Position numbers and translations under genes: made by a program | Shown here: positions 43,694-53,099 of the stretch, one piece after another | How positions within the stretch are numbered: the stretch's first letter is position 1 | How the letters are laid out: each line of letters opens with the position of its first letter | Assembly: GCF_003096015.2 (NCBI RefSeq) | Contig: NZ_CP029185.2 | Span: 1,584,001 to 1,648,000 of the forward strand | DNA from: Limnobaculum parvum | Lineage (GTDB): Bacteria; Pseudomonadota; Gammaproteobacteria; Enterobacterales; Enterobacteriaceae | Reading direction: 5' to 3' | DNA length: 64,000 nucleotides | The notes under the pieces: model-generated | Databases searched by the model: none | The model's input: only the letters and a program-made list of their open reading frames with translations | What the model was told of the DNA's origin: nothing

Positions 43694-45757
43694 ATGAGTA
43701 ACTTAATCCGGTTAACGGCCATTGCAAGCTTATTTCTAGCAGGATTAAGTTATGCTAAGGAAACGACGATAACCCGTGTCGATCAACTGCCTGTTTTAAA
43801 ACAAGAAGGGCAGCATGCGACGGTTAGTGAACGGGTAACCGCGCGTTTTACACGTTCACACTATCGTCAGTTCGATCTCGATGATGCATTTTCAGAGAAG
43901 ATTTTTAATCGTTATCTGAACGTATTGGATTTTAGCCATAATGTTCTGTTGGTTTCTGATATATCTAAATTTGCTGATAAAACGACTAAACTAGATGATG
44001 AACTGAAGTCCGGTCAATTAGATACGGCTTATGACCTCTACAACTATGCACAGAAACGTCGTTTTGAGCGTTTAACCTATGCGTTAACGTTGTTGGATAA
44101 GCCGATGACGTTTGACGGCGATGACGCGATTGAAGTCGATCGCAGTAAAGCGCCTTGGCCAACTAGCGAAGAAGAGCTGGATAAACTTTGGTTCGAAAAA
44201 GTCAAATATGATGAACTCAACCTTAAGTTGGCGGGTAAAGAGTGGCCAGAAATCAAAGATATTCTGACCAAGCGCTATCAGTCAGCCATTAAGCGTTTAA
44301 GTCAGGCGAAAAGTGAAGACGTCTTCCAGTCGTTCATTAATGCCTTTGCCCGTGAAATTGATCCGCATACCAGCTATCTTTCTCCTCGAAACACCGAGCA
44401 GTTTAATACGGAAATGAGCCTTTCTTTAGAAGGTATCGGTGCCGTATTACAGATGGAAGATGACTATACGCAAATCAATTCTCTGGTTGCCGGTGGACCT
44501 GCGGCTAAGAGCAAATCAATTGCAGTTGGTGATAAAATTGTTGGCGTAGGCCAGCAGGATAAGCCAATGGTTGATGTTATCGGTTGGCGTCTGGATGATG
44601 TGGTTGCATTAATTAAAGGACCTAAAGGTAGTAAGGTTCGCCTTGAGATTTTACCTGCGGCTAAAGGGGCGAAATCGAAGACGGTTGTCCTGACGCGCGA
44701 ACGTATTCGCTTGGAAGATCGCGCCGTTAAGATGACGCTGAAGACCATGGGTAAAAAGAAGGTTGGCGTACTGGATATTCCCGGTTTCTACGTTGGCTTG
44801 ACCGAAGACGTTAAAACACAATTACAGAAACTGACCAAGCAAAACGTCGACAGCATTATTATTGATCTACGTACGAATGGTGGTGGGGCATTAACCGAAG
44901 CGGTGTCTCTTTCTGGGTTGTTTATTCCAAGCGGTCCTGTGGTGCAGGTTCGTGATAATAATGGAAAAATTCGCGAAGATAGTGATACCGATGACATTGT
45001 TTACTACAAAGGCCCCTTGGTGGTGTTAGTCGATCGCTTTAGTGCCTCAGCATCGGAAATTTTCGCCGCAGCAATGCAAGACTATGGTCGGGCACTGATC
45101 GTTGGAGAACCCACCTTTGGTAAAGGTACGGTACAACAGCATCGCGCATTAAACCGTATTTATGATCAAATGCTGCGCCCTGACTGGCCAGAGCTGGGTT
45201 CAGTACAGTACACCATTCAAAAGTTCTACCGTATTAACGGTGGTAGTACTCAGCGCAAAGGGGTAACGCCAGATATCATCATGCCTACGGGGATTGATCC
45301 GGTAGAAACCGGTGAAAGTTTTGAAGATAATGCGCTACCGTGGGACAGTGTAGATAAAGCAACATACACCCTGTTAGGTGACGAATCTCGCTATATTCCG
45401 ACCTTGAAGAAGAACTATGATGAGCGGATTGCTAAAGATCCAGAGTTCCAGTTCATCATGCAGGATATTGCACGCTATAAGGCCAATAAAGATAAGCGTT
45501 CTACAATTTCACTGAACTACGCGAAACGCGAAAAAGAGAGCAGTGAAGATGATGCGATTCGTTTAAAACGTATCAACGACCGCTTGGAACGTGAAGGCAA
45601 GAGCAAGTTGAAATCGCTGGAAGACTTACCAAAAGACTATAAGGACGCCGATCCTTATCTGGATGAGACGGTATTGATCGCAGTAGATTTGGCTGATTTA
45701 GAAAAGAATGATGCTACTCCAGCAACCCCTGTGGAGACAGAGAAAAAGATTAAATAG
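43694..45757 (+). CDS. prc: Tail-specific periplasmic protease Prc (Tsp)
   Basis: Prc degrades proteins with nonpolar C-termini in the periplasm, processes FtsI, and controls murein hydrolase MepS with NlpI. ATG 43694 is preceded by GGAGG (the upstream TTG at 43676 overlaps that site) and gives 687 residues with a signal peptide of about 21 (cleavage after SYA). A PDZ domain spans about 240-330. The catalytic dyad is S452 (FSASASE) and K477 (TFGKGTVQQ), which equals S430/K455 of mature E. coli Prc. Ends at a clear terminator. Confidence 0.96.
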   Translation: MSNLIRLTAIASLFLAGLSYAKETTITRVDQLPVLKQEGQHATVSERVTARFTRSHYRQFDLDDAFSEKIFNRYLNVLDFSHNVLLVSDISKFADKTTKLDDELKSGQLDTAYDLYNYAQKRRFERLTYALTLLDKPMTFDGDDAIEVDRSKAPWPTSEEELDKLWFEKVKYDELNLKLAGKEWPEIKDILTKRYQSAIKRLSQAKSEDVFQSFINAFAREIDPHTSYLSPRNTEQFNTEMSLSLEGIGAVLQMEDDYTQINSLVAGGPAAKSKSIAVGDKIVGVGQQDKPMVDVIGWRLDDVVALIKGPKGSKVRLEILPAAKGAKSKTVVLTRERIRLEDRAVKMTLKTMGKKKVGVLDIPGFYVGLTEDVKTQLQKLTKQNVDSIIIDLRTNGGGALTEAVSLSGLFIPSGPVVQVRDNNGKIREDSDTDDIVYYKGPLVVLVDRFSASASEIFAAAMQDYGRALIVGEPTFGKGTVQQHRALNRIYDQMLRPDWPELGSVQYTIQKFYRINGGSTQRKGVTPDIIMPTGIDPVETGESFEDNALPWDSVDKATYTLLGDESRYIPTLKKNYDERIAKDPEFQFIMQDIARYKANKDKRSTISLNYAKREKESSEDDAIRLKRINDRLEREGKSKLKSLEDLPKDYKDADPYLDETVLIAVDLADLEKNDATPATPVETEKKIK

Positions 45758-45783
45758 CAACATTTTAATTAGCAAATGAAAGG

Positions 45784-45808
45784 AAGGCGCTCTTTGAGCG
45801 CCTTTTTT
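45784..45808 (+). terminator. Intrinsic terminator of proQ-prc
   Basis: AAGGCGCTC (45784-45792) pairs perfectly with GAGCGCCTT (45796-45804) over TTT, followed by T residues to 45808. Confidence 0.93.
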
Positions 45809-45979
45809 ATCCTCGTTAGAATTGGTATGCAGGGGATAAATGTGAGGTTAATCATCTGCCATTGTAAAGTTATGATCTAATTGCTCTGTGGGTGTTGTTT
45901 AGGCTTGAATTTTGAATATTAGCCCATAAGATCTGTCGGGTAGGAACATTTTTTATTTTTCTGAGGAAACTATCATTTT

Positions 45980-46852
45980 ATGATGCGTATAGCGTTATTT
46001 TTATTAACAAACCTCGCCGTTATGGTGGTTTTTGGAATCGTGCTAAGTTTGACAGGCATTCAGGGGCGAAGCGCTCAGGGCCTGCTGATCATGGCGGGTT
46101 TGTTTGGTTTTGGAGGTGCATTCGTCTCGTTGCTGATGTCAAAATGGATGGCGTTGCGTTCTGTTGGTGGTCAGGTGATTGAACAACCTGCCAATGAAGC
46201 GGAACGTTGGTTAGTTGAAACCGTTAGACATCAGTCACAACAGGCGGGTATTGCAATGCCACAGGTTGCCATTTATCAGGCACCCGACATTAACGCATTT
46301 GCAACGGGAGCCAGACGAAACGCATCTTTGGTTGCCGTTAGTACAGGTTTATTACAAAACATGAGTCGTGATGAAGCTGAAGCGGTTCTGGCTCATGAGA
46401 TTAGCCATGTTGCTAACGGTGATATGGTTACCATGACCCTGATTCAAGGTGTGGTAAACACCTTCGTAATTTTTGCTTCACGTTTGATTGCTCAGGTAGC
46501 AGCAGGCTTTATGAATCGCGGTAACGAAAGTTCGTCGGGTAACTCCATGATCTATTTTGCCGTTTCTATGGTACTGGAACTGGTATTCGGTATTTTAGCC
46601 AGCATCATTACTATGTGGTTCTCTCGTCATCGAGAGTTTAAGGCGGATGCTGGCTCGGCTAATCTGGTTGGTAAAGAGAAGATGATTGCAGCACTGCAGC
46701 GCTTGAAAACCAGTCATGAGCCGCAGGAAAGCTCTACCATGACGGCATTTTGCATCAACGGTAAGTCAAAAACCTTTAGTGAGCTGTTTTTGTCCCATCC
46801 ACCGTTAGACAAGCGTATCGAAGCATTACGTGCAGGTAGCTACCTGAAGTAA
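45980..46852 (+). CDS. htpX: Membrane metalloprotease HtpX
   Basis: HtpX is a zinc-dependent inner-membrane protease that works with FtsH in quality control of membrane proteins. The 290-residue protein starts MMRIALFLLTNLAVMVVFGI, with two N-terminal helices. The catalytic HEISH lies at 139-143, the same position as in E. coli, and two helices follow in 155-215. The third zinc ligand is probably the glutamate in REFKADAGSANL. In E. coli it is induced through CpxR; no CpxR box was confirmed here. Confidence 0.96.
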   Translation: MMRIALFLLTNLAVMVVFGIVLSLTGIQGRSAQGLLIMAGLFGFGGAFVSLLMSKWMALRSVGGQVIEQPANEAERWLVETVRHQSQQAGIAMPQVAIYQAPDINAFATGARRNASLVAVSTGLLQNMSRDEAEAVLAHEISHVANGDMVTMTLIQGVVNTFVIFASRLIAQVAAGFMNRGNESSSGNSMIYFAVSMVLELVFGILASIITMWFSRHREFKADAGSANLVGKEKMIAALQRLKTSHEPQESSTMTAFCINGKSKTFSELFLSHPPLDKRIEALRAGSYLK

Positions 46853-46877
46853 TAGAGCATTGAGTATTTATGATGAA

Positions 46878-46906
46878 ACAGGGAGCCTTGTGGCTCCCTG
46901 TGTTTT
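46878..46906. terminator. Terminator between htpX and the lipoprotein gene
   Basis: ACAGGGAGCC (46878-46887) pairs perfectly with GGCTCCCTGT (46892-46901), followed by TTTT-rich sequence. The two flanking genes converge on it, so it may serve both. Confidence 0.85.
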
Positions 46907-46915
46907 AACCCTCTT

Positions 46916-47392
46916 TTAATCATCGAACAGATATACATCATCATCCCGTAATTCCAACTTAGGATGGCGAATATCATTCAGCACTAAGCGATGAGCACCT
47001 TTACTCTTATACCCGGCAAACAGAATCAGAGAGTCAGCCGGTTTTCCGGAGATGGGGACATCTTTCACGGTGATTTGCGAACCGGGCAACATTTTCACCG
47101 GCCATACTATCAAATTGCCGGGGTTCTCTTTTAGTATCTGTTGTTTCTGCTCAAACCACTGACTGGCCGTGAGAGCTTCAATCTTTTGCACCAGTTTCTC
47201 GCTGCGAACAGCAACAAAATCGACATTTAATGGCTTACCATCATTGGCTTTATCCGTCACGCTAAGCTCAATGGAACTCATCGCAACATGAGGGGGCATA
47301 AAAGCGCAGGCAGATAATGTCATACCAATAGTGGCAAAAAGGATCCCAGAAAGCAGGGGACGAAAACGATAGGGCAATGTTGAAAATATCAT
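46916..47392 (-). CDS. Putative outer-membrane lipoprotein of unknown function, weakly TssJ-like
   Basis: A 158-residue protein I cannot assign to a named gene. A signal peptide with a lipobox is seen: L26-S27-A28-C29, with alanine at +2, which favours Lol-dependent sorting to the outer membrane. The mature part of about 130 residues appears beta-rich: IELSVTDKAN, PLNVDFVAVRSEKLV, LIVWPVKMLPGSQITV, DSLILFAGYKSKGAHRLVL, ending LELRDDDVYLFDD. The strand pattern resembles the transthyretin-like TssJ lipoproteins of type VI secretion, and a T6SS cluster begins at 60788, but the similarity is by eye only. It is transcribed alone, convergent with htpX. Confidence 0.6.
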   Translation of the reverse strand: MIFSTLPYRFRPLLSGILFATIGMTLSACAFMPPHVAMSSIELSVTDKANDGKPLNVDFVAVRSEKLVQKIEALTASQWFEQKQQILKENPGNLIVWPVKMLPGSQITVKDVPISGKPADSLILFAGYKSKGAHRLVLNDIRHPKLELRDDDVYLFDD

Positions 47393-47632
47393 AATATGAC
47401 CACTTGTGATTCAAAGCCTGCATGTATGTTTTTATTAGACTCTGAATGGGGGATTTAAATCCTGTACCTGATAACATATCTATTAAAATATAGGTCGATA
47501 TCCAAGCTGAATCAAACTAGCCGGTATGTTATCGGGACCGAGGGAGGATAACTGACTGAAAACTTGGGGAGAACTAGCTCCAAAACCATTACAAATGATG
47601 ATGATTGATTCTGGAGCAAAGTTCAGCGATGA

Positions 47633-48649
47633 CTATTTCTTCAGATAGGGGCCATCAGTCACGGATTTTCGTTCAATCAGTTCAGGATGTAGTTCAATGG
47701 AGTGGGACGCTTCGCGCTTATTGATAATCCGATCTAATAACATATCTAACGCCATGACAGCCAAGCTCTCTTTAGGCTGTTGAATGGTGGTTAGCGGTGG
47801 ATTATAGAAACGGGTATGGCGAATATTGTCATAGCCAATAACCGAAATATCTTCTGGTACACGAACCCCCATATCTCCGGCAGCACATAACGCACCCATC
47901 GCGATGACATCTCCGCCGCAGAATAACGCAGTAGGGCGCTTCTTCAGATTGATAAGCGATACCATGCCATCGTAGCCTGCCTGTGGTTGAAAGTCCGCCT
48001 CGATAATCCACTCAGGGAGGATATCGATATGGGCTTCTTTCAAGGCATGGAGAAAACCTTTATGGCGCTCACGGCCGGTAAATTCATTTAATTGACCCGT
48101 TATCGTTGAGATTTCGCGATGTCCTCGCTCTATCAGGTAACGAGCAGCCAGATAACCGCCATGAAAACCGTTATCTTCAATATTATCAGTAAAGCCTTTG
48201 TGTTTATTCCAGTCCATCACCATCATGGGAATGGCGTGATAATTTTCCAGAAGCGAAAGTAGTGGGGGATGATACTCAGAACACATCACTAACAGGCCAT
48301 CAACCCGTTTTTGTGCCAACATAGCAAGATAAGCCTGCTGTTTTTCTAAATCGTTTTGCGTGTTGCACAGAATCAGCGTATAGCCTTTTTTATAACAGGC
48401 TTCTTCCACTGCTTGGATAACTTCAGCAAAATACGGTGAACCGCTGGCGGTTGCCAGCAGGCCAATGGTTTTGGTGTTATTCACCTTAAGACTACGGGCA
48501 ACGGCGCTGGGTGAATAGCTAAGCTCTTTAATGGCCGCCCAGACGGCTGTTTTAGTATCTTCGGCGACAAAACGCGTTTTATTAATAACGTGGGAGACCG
48601 TGGTCGTTGAAACCCCCGCGTGTTTAGCCACATCTTTTATAGTTGCCAT
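47633..48649 (-). CDS. purR: Purine repressor PurR
   Basis: PurR is the LacI-family repressor of purine synthesis genes, with hypoxanthine or guanine as corepressor. ATG 48649 (MATIKDVAKHAGVSTTTVSH) gives 338 residues; the frame extends 29 codons upstream to 48736, but that stretch is unrelated to the family. The helix-turn-helix and hinge (SPSAVARSLKVNNTK) and the corepressor domain segments MCSEYHPPLL, RPTALFCGGDVIAMGALCAA and IGYDN match E. coli PurR, leaving little doubt about identity. A PurR-like operator lies just upstream. Confidence 0.94.
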   Translation of the reverse strand: MATIKDVAKHAGVSTTTVSHVINKTRFVAEDTKTAVWAAIKELSYSPSAVARSLKVNNTKTIGLLATASGSPYFAEVIQAVEEACYKKGYTLILCNTQNDLEKQQAYLAMLAQKRVDGLLVMCSEYHPPLLSLLENYHAIPMMVMDWNKHKGFTDNIEDNGFHGGYLAARYLIERGHREISTITGQLNEFTGRERHKGFLHALKEAHIDILPEWIIEADFQPQAGYDGMVSLINLKKRPTALFCGGDVIAMGALCAAGDMGVRVPEDISVIGYDNIRHTRFYNPPLTTIQQPKESLAVMALDMLLDRIINKREASHSIELHPELIERKSVTDGPYLKK

Positions 48650-48701
48650 GAAACAGAGCACTCCTGAGCTTATACTGGTATCAAGTACAGTGTAAGCTGA
48701 T

Positions 48702-48717
48702 ATGTTAACGTTTGCTT
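48702..48717. promoter_or_regulatory. Putative PurR operator upstream of purR
   Basis: ATGTTAACGTTTGCTT is centred on AACGTT like the PurR consensus ACGCAAACGTTTGCGT; the right half matches 7 of 8 bases and the left half 5 of 8. It lies 53 bp before the purR start, consistent with autoregulation as in E. coli. Confidence 0.6.
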
Positions 48718-48944
48718 TTAGTGATAACCAACACATTACACATTAAAAGCAAAACGGTGTAGAATTCCTTTAACCATCACTGCTGGTGGCACATATGCCT
48801 TTCAGTGATAACAAGCGGTGGATTTTGGCGTATCTGATACAAAAGTCCAAGAGATATCATGGAAAAATCGCTTTTGGGTATACATTTTTGTTAAGCGCCT
48901 TACAATGATTCCGTGTCTAATCACGTTTATGTAAAGGAAAAAGA

Positions 48945-49034
48945 ATGTCTGCTGAATTAAAATGGGCGTTAAGCACAGTAGTTTTTGCTCTATTTGTTAT
49001 CGTTACTTATAGCTTGATTGCGGTAACACACTAA
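48945..49034 (+). CDS. ynhF: YnhF, 29-residue single-helix membrane protein
   Basis: A short frame encoding 29 residues: MSAELKWALST, a hydrophobic helix VVFALFVIVTYSLIAV, and TH. E. coli YnhF, also 29 residues and also next to purR, begins MSTDLKFSL and ends in a similar helix; the shared MSxxLK start, length, location and terminal histidine make the assignment strong. AAGGAAAAAG precedes the ATG. Its function is unknown. It is divergent from purR and is followed by its own stem-loop. Confidence 0.88.
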   Translation: MSAELKWALSTVVFALFVIVTYSLIAVTH

Positions 49035-49041
49035 TATATTA

Positions 49042-49072
49042 AAAGCTCGGTTCATTATATGTATCGAGCTTT
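49042..49072 (+). terminator. Stem-loop downstream of ynhF
   Basis: AAAGCTCG (49042-49049) pairs with CGAGCTTT (49065-49072) over a 15-nt loop, 7 bp after the ynhF stop. The T-tract is short, so this is a moderate terminator candidate that supports ynhF being a separate transcription unit. Confidence 0.6.
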
Positions 49073-49219
49073 ATACTTCCTGATGGGTGTTAAGTATCGT
49101 TGCTGGTCAATGGAGTATCACTTTTCTTGGAAATTGTCAGATTATGTTCCTTTAAACTGGAACATGATTTTTTTTGTAATTGATTTGATAAAAAATCGGT
49201 GTTTCAACATGGAGGCAGA

Positions 49220-49765
49220 ATGACTCACCAACAGGCCAGTACAGTTGCGTTGATTAAACGTATTGCAGGGATCGTTATTTTTATTCCGGCATTCATTTCA
49301 ACAATTATCTCTGTGCTGAAGTATCTGGTTGTACCTAAAGCTAACATGCAAGAAATGACAGCGACGATTATGGATTTTCTGCAGGTCATTATCAAAATTG
49401 TTCGTCAGTACACCTCATTCGTTGAGTATTTTTGGGCTAATTCCCCAGTACCGAATATTAGCAATTGGTTTGCTAGCGGTAGTGTATGGTTTATTGTGAT
49501 CTTCCTACTGATGTTTGTCGGTTTGGCATTACAGGCTTCCGGCGCACGTTTAGCTAAACGCGTGTATAACGTGAAAGAAGCTGTCAGAGAAAGAGCGATA
49601 CTGGAAGCGATGAATGGTGATGAAGCGCGCTCATTCGCGGAGTTGGAGAAGTTGATCTCTATACCCAATACCTCGATCTTTGCACAATATGGACAGTTGT
49701 ATGTTTCACCGATCTTCTGGGGTATTTTTATCTATATCATCCTGTATATGATCAACCGGCTTTAA
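49220..49765 (+). CDS. yniB: YniB, conserved inner-membrane protein
   Basis: A 181-residue membrane protein of unknown function. Helices are predicted at about residues 12-33 (AGIVIFIPAFISTIISVL), 86-106 (VWFIVIFLLMFVGLALQ) and near the C-terminus. ATG 49220 follows GGAGG with good spacing, whereas the GTG at 49199 contains no upstream site. Resemblance to E. coli YniB (MTYQQA..., IFIPA.ISTLIS, IFVGLALQ.SGAR) is clear along the whole length, and the order yniB-yniA is conserved. Confidence 0.9.
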   Translation: MTHQQASTVALIKRIAGIVIFIPAFISTIISVLKYLVVPKANMQEMTATIMDFLQVIIKIVRQYTSFVEYFWANSPVPNISNWFASGSVWFIVIFLLMFVGLALQASGARLAKRVYNVKEAVRERAILEAMNGDEARSFAELEKLISIPNTSIFAQYGQLYVSPIFWGIFIYIILYMINRL

Positions 49766-49971
49766 TAATCCTGCATTGCCTTCTACGCTTAATACTGCAG
49801 ACCGGTAGTTATACCGGCTCTGTAGGTTAATCTTTGGGTCTCCTATGGCCTGCAATATGAATATCAGCCTTTAGCGATCTTTTTACACCAAAGCTGTGCA
49901 TTGGATCGAAGTTTCGCTGGAATCAAAAGGTTAACCTGAATCTATCTTGATCATAGCCTTGGGGTGATGTC

Positions 49972-50841
49972 ATGTGGCAATCCGTCAGCCGTTTATTAAG
50001 TGAGTATCTGGGTGAGACTTATACAATCACTGAAAAGGAGGAACTGTCAGGAGGTGATATCCATCATGCTCGCCGGGTCAGTAACGGCAAAAAAGAGGTT
50101 TTTATCAAGTATGACACTCGGGATATTCTACCTATATTCAATGCCGAACTTGATCAGCTTACGGCATTAGCCAAGAGTGGTACGGTTCGAGTACCAGAGG
50201 TTTATGGTGTTGGTTACGACCGCGATTTCAGCTTTTTGGTATTGGAGTACCTGCCGTTAAAACCACTGGATGCCCATCACGCCTATTGTTTAGGACAGCA
50301 GCTAGCCCGATTGCATCAATGGAGCGATCAACCACAGTTTGGACTGGATTTTGATAGCGACCTAGCAACTACACCACAGCCTAATCGCTGGCAACGTTAC
50401 TGGAATGTATTCTTTGCTGAACAGCGTATAGGATGGCAGCTTCAATTGGCGGATGAAAAAGGGTTCCACTATGGGGATATTGATACCATTATCGATATTG
50501 TTAGCCATCGGCTGAAAAGCCATCACCCACAACCATCTTTACTTCACGGTGATTTATGGCCAGCGAACTGCGGTGTTAGTACCGTAGGGCCGATAATTTT
50601 TGATCCGGCTTGTTATTGGGGCGATCGTGAATGCGATTTAGCCATGTTGCCGTTATATCCTAATTTACCACCGCAAATATATGATGGTTATCAGAGCATT
50701 TGGCCTTTACCGGCCAGCTTTATCGATCGCCAGCCGCTATATCAACTTTACTATTTGTTGAATCGGGCAAATCTATTTGGTGGAGAGCACGTTAATGTCG
50801 CACAGTTGGCGGTTAAGCGGCTGTTTGGTGATGAGTTGTAA
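49972..50841 (+). CDS. yniA: Fructosamine kinase family protein YniA
   Basis: A 289-residue APH-fold kinase of the fructosamine-3-kinase family, which phosphorylates ketosamines on glycated proteins to promote deglycation. The catalytic loop LLHGDLWPANC and the metal-binding DPACYWGDRECDLAM are present; ELSGGDIHHARRV is the N-terminal nucleotide loop. E. coli YniA (286) is similar. Transcribed after yniB with a 206-bp gap. Confidence 0.93.
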   Translation: MWQSVSRLLSEYLGETYTITEKEELSGGDIHHARRVSNGKKEVFIKYDTRDILPIFNAELDQLTALAKSGTVRVPEVYGVGYDRDFSFLVLEYLPLKPLDAHHAYCLGQQLARLHQWSDQPQFGLDFDSDLATTPQPNRWQRYWNVFFAEQRIGWQLQLADEKGFHYGDIDTIIDIVSHRLKSHHPQPSLLHGDLWPANCGVSTVGPIIFDPACYWGDRECDLAMLPLYPNLPPQIYDGYQSIWPLPASFIDRQPLYQLYYLLNRANLFGGEHVNVAQLAVKRLFGDEL

Positions 50842-51126
50842 TTATTGAGTGATGCCTGCCAAAATAGTGTTTTGACCAATAATCTTTCACCGTAGCGGGT
50901 TCATTAACGATATTTAACCGACACCGAGCGTTATCTCTTGTGGCATCAGGGCTTTTTTCATTTTGTACTATCCAGCCACTGTTCTCAATGGTAAAATTTA
51001 CCCTTCGTTTTTATAAAACGTAAACCGACAAGTCAATGTGTGTACACAATTGAGCGGGCATTCGATAACAGTGAGTCGAAAAAGTCATCAATCCATTGAT
51101 CTAAATACAAAAAATATTTTTACATG
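50842..51126. other. thrS upstream region
   Basis: About 285 bp between yniA and the thrS operator. In E. coli this interval holds other genes (pfkB and neighbours); none is present here. It should carry the thrS promoter and the distal part of the structured leader. No individual promoter could be assigned. Confidence 0.4.
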
Positions 51127-51164
51127 TGATCTTGCGTATGGGTCACCACTGTAACTAAGGAATT
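51127..51164 (+). promoter_or_regulatory. thrS: thrS translational operator (tRNA-Thr anticodon mimic)
   Basis: TGATC (51127-51131) pairs with GGTCA (51141-51145), including a T-G pair, around a loop containing CGT (51135-51137), the threonine anticodon mimic. CACCACTGTAACTAAGGA, which holds the ribosome-binding site, follows. The layout matches the E. coli thrS leader, where ThrRS binds this hairpin and blocks ribosome entry. Confidence 0.75.
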
Positions 51165-51167
51165 ATA

Positions 51168-53096
51168 ATGCCAGTTATTACTCTTCCTGATGGAAGTCAA
51201 CGTCAGTACGACCATGCCGTTTCAGTGATGGATATTGCTCGTGATATCGGCCCTGGTCTGGCAAAAGCCTGTATCGCCGGTCGTATTAACGGTGAGCGTA
51301 TTGACGCTTGCGATCTGATTGAAAACGATGCGAATCTGGAAATCATTACCGTCAAAGATGAAGATGGTCTGGAAATTATCCGCCACTCATGTGCGCACCT
51401 GTTAGGCCATGCAATTAAACAACTTTGGCCTGATACTAAAATGGCAATTGGTCCAACCATCGACAATGGTTTTTATTACGATGTTGATATCGACAGAACG
51501 TTAAATCAGGAAGATCTTGATCTGCTTGAACAGCGCATGATGGAGCTGGTTAAGAAAGACTACGACGTCATCAAGAAGAAGGTTAGTTGGCAAGAAGCTC
51601 GGGATACTTTCGAAGCCCGTGGTGAAATTTATAAATTACGTATTCTTGATGAAAACATCAGTCGTGACGCACATCCGGCGCTGTATCATCATGAAGAATA
51701 TATTGACATGTGCCGCGGTCCGCACGTGCCGAACATGCGTTTCTGTTATAACTTCAAGCTGCAAAAAGTTTCCGGCGCTTACTGGCGTGGCGACAGCAAC
51801 AATAAAATGCTGCAGCGTATTTATGGCACTGCATGGGCTGATAAAAAACAATTGGCTGCCTATTTATTGCGTCTGGAAGAGGCGGCTAAGCGCGACCATC
51901 GTCGTATTGGAAAGCAGCTTGATCTGTATCATATGCAGGAAGAAGCGCCGGGTATGGTGTTCTGGCACAACGATGGCTGGACTATTTTCCGTGAGCTGGA
52001 AGCCTTTGTGCGTATGAAGCTCAGAGAATACGATTATCAGGAAGTGAAAGGGCCATTTATGATGGACCGTGTGCTGTGGGAAAAAACCGGGCACTGGGAA
52101 AACTATAAAGAAGCCATGTTCACCACGTCCTCAGAAAACCGTGAATACTGTATTAAACCAATGAACTGCCCTGGTCACGTGCAGATTTTCAATCAAGGTC
52201 TAAAATCATATCGCGACCTGCCGTTGAGAATGGCTGAGTTTGGTAGCTGTCATCGTAATGAACCTTCTGGCTCACTGCATGGCTTAATGCGAGTTCGTGG
52301 TTTTACTCAGGACGATGCGCATATTTTCTGTACTGAAGAACAGGTGCGAGTGGAAGTAACCAGCTGTATCAAAATGGTTTACGATCTGTATAGCACTTTT
52401 GGCTTTGAAAATATCAGCGTGAAATTGTCGACTCGCCCTGCAAAGCGCATCGGTACTGATGCCATGTGGGACAGAGCCGAGCACGATCTGGCAGAGGCAT
52501 TGACGGCTAACGGTCTGGAATTTGATTATCAGCCGGGTGAAGGGGCATTTTACGGCCCTAAAATTGAATTTACTTTGCATGATAGTTTGGATCGTGCATG
52601 GCAGTGTGGTACTGTGCAGCTCGACTTTTCATTACCAGAGCGTTTAAGCGCGTCTTTTGTTGGTGAAGATAATGAGCGCCACGTACCGGTGATGATTCAC
52701 CGTGCCATTTTAGGTTCATTAGAGCGCTTTATCGGTATTCTGACTGAAGAATGTGCAGGTTTCTTCCCAACATGGTTGGCACCACAGCAAGTCGTGGTAA
52801 TGAATATTACTGACAGTCAGGCCGAATATGTCGAAGAATTAACGAAAAAACTTCAGGCTGCTGGCATTCGTGCGAAAGCGGACTTGAGAAATGAGAAAAT
52901 AGGCTTTAAAATCCGTGAACATACTCTACGACGTGTGCCATATATGTTAGTCTGCGGCGATAAAGAGGTAGAAGCTGGCAAAATTGCTGTGCGTACCCGC
53001 CGCGGAAAAGACTTAGGCAGTCTTGACGTAAGTTACGTGATTGAAAAACTGCAACAAGAAATTCGCAGTCGTAGTCTTAATCAACTGGAGGAATAA
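51168..53096 (+). CDS. thrS: Threonyl-tRNA synthetase ThrS
   Basis: ThrRS charges tRNA-Thr. With 642 residues it is the same length as E. coli ThrS. Domains: TGS (1-62, MPVITLPDGSQRQYDHAVSV), editing domain (about 63-224, with HSCAHLLGHA and the CRGPH segment), class II catalytic core with zinc ligand C334 (MNCPGH), and a C-terminal anticodon-binding domain from about 535. It leads the translation operon; infC starts 3 bp after its stop. It is self-regulated at translation through the leader hairpin. Confidence 0.98.
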   Translation: MPVITLPDGSQRQYDHAVSVMDIARDIGPGLAKACIAGRINGERIDACDLIENDANLEIITVKDEDGLEIIRHSCAHLLGHAIKQLWPDTKMAIGPTIDNGFYYDVDIDRTLNQEDLDLLEQRMMELVKKDYDVIKKKVSWQEARDTFEARGEIYKLRILDENISRDAHPALYHHEEYIDMCRGPHVPNMRFCYNFKLQKVSGAYWRGDSNNKMLQRIYGTAWADKKQLAAYLLRLEEAAKRDHRRIGKQLDLYHMQEEAPGMVFWHNDGWTIFRELEAFVRMKLREYDYQEVKGPFMMDRVLWEKTGHWENYKEAMFTTSSENREYCIKPMNCPGHVQIFNQGLKSYRDLPLRMAEFGSCHRNEPSGSLHGLMRVRGFTQDDAHIFCTEEQVRVEVTSCIKMVYDLYSTFGFENISVKLSTRPAKRIGTDAMWDRAEHDLAEALTANGLEFDYQPGEGAFYGPKIEFTLHDSLDRAWQCGTVQLDFSLPERLSASFVGEDNERHVPVMIHRAILGSLERFIGILTEECAGFFPTWLAPQQVVVMNITDSQAEYVEELTKKLQAAGIRAKADLRNEKIGFKIREHTLRRVPYMLVCGDKEVEAGKIAVRTRRGKDLGSLDVSYVIEKLQQEIRSRSLNQLEE

Positions 53097-53099
53097 AGT

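Noticed and set aside
47633..48736. Longer PurR with 29 extra N-terminal residues
   Set aside because: The extra residues are unlike the family and cover the candidate PurR operator; ATG 48649 fits the conserved MATIKDVA start.
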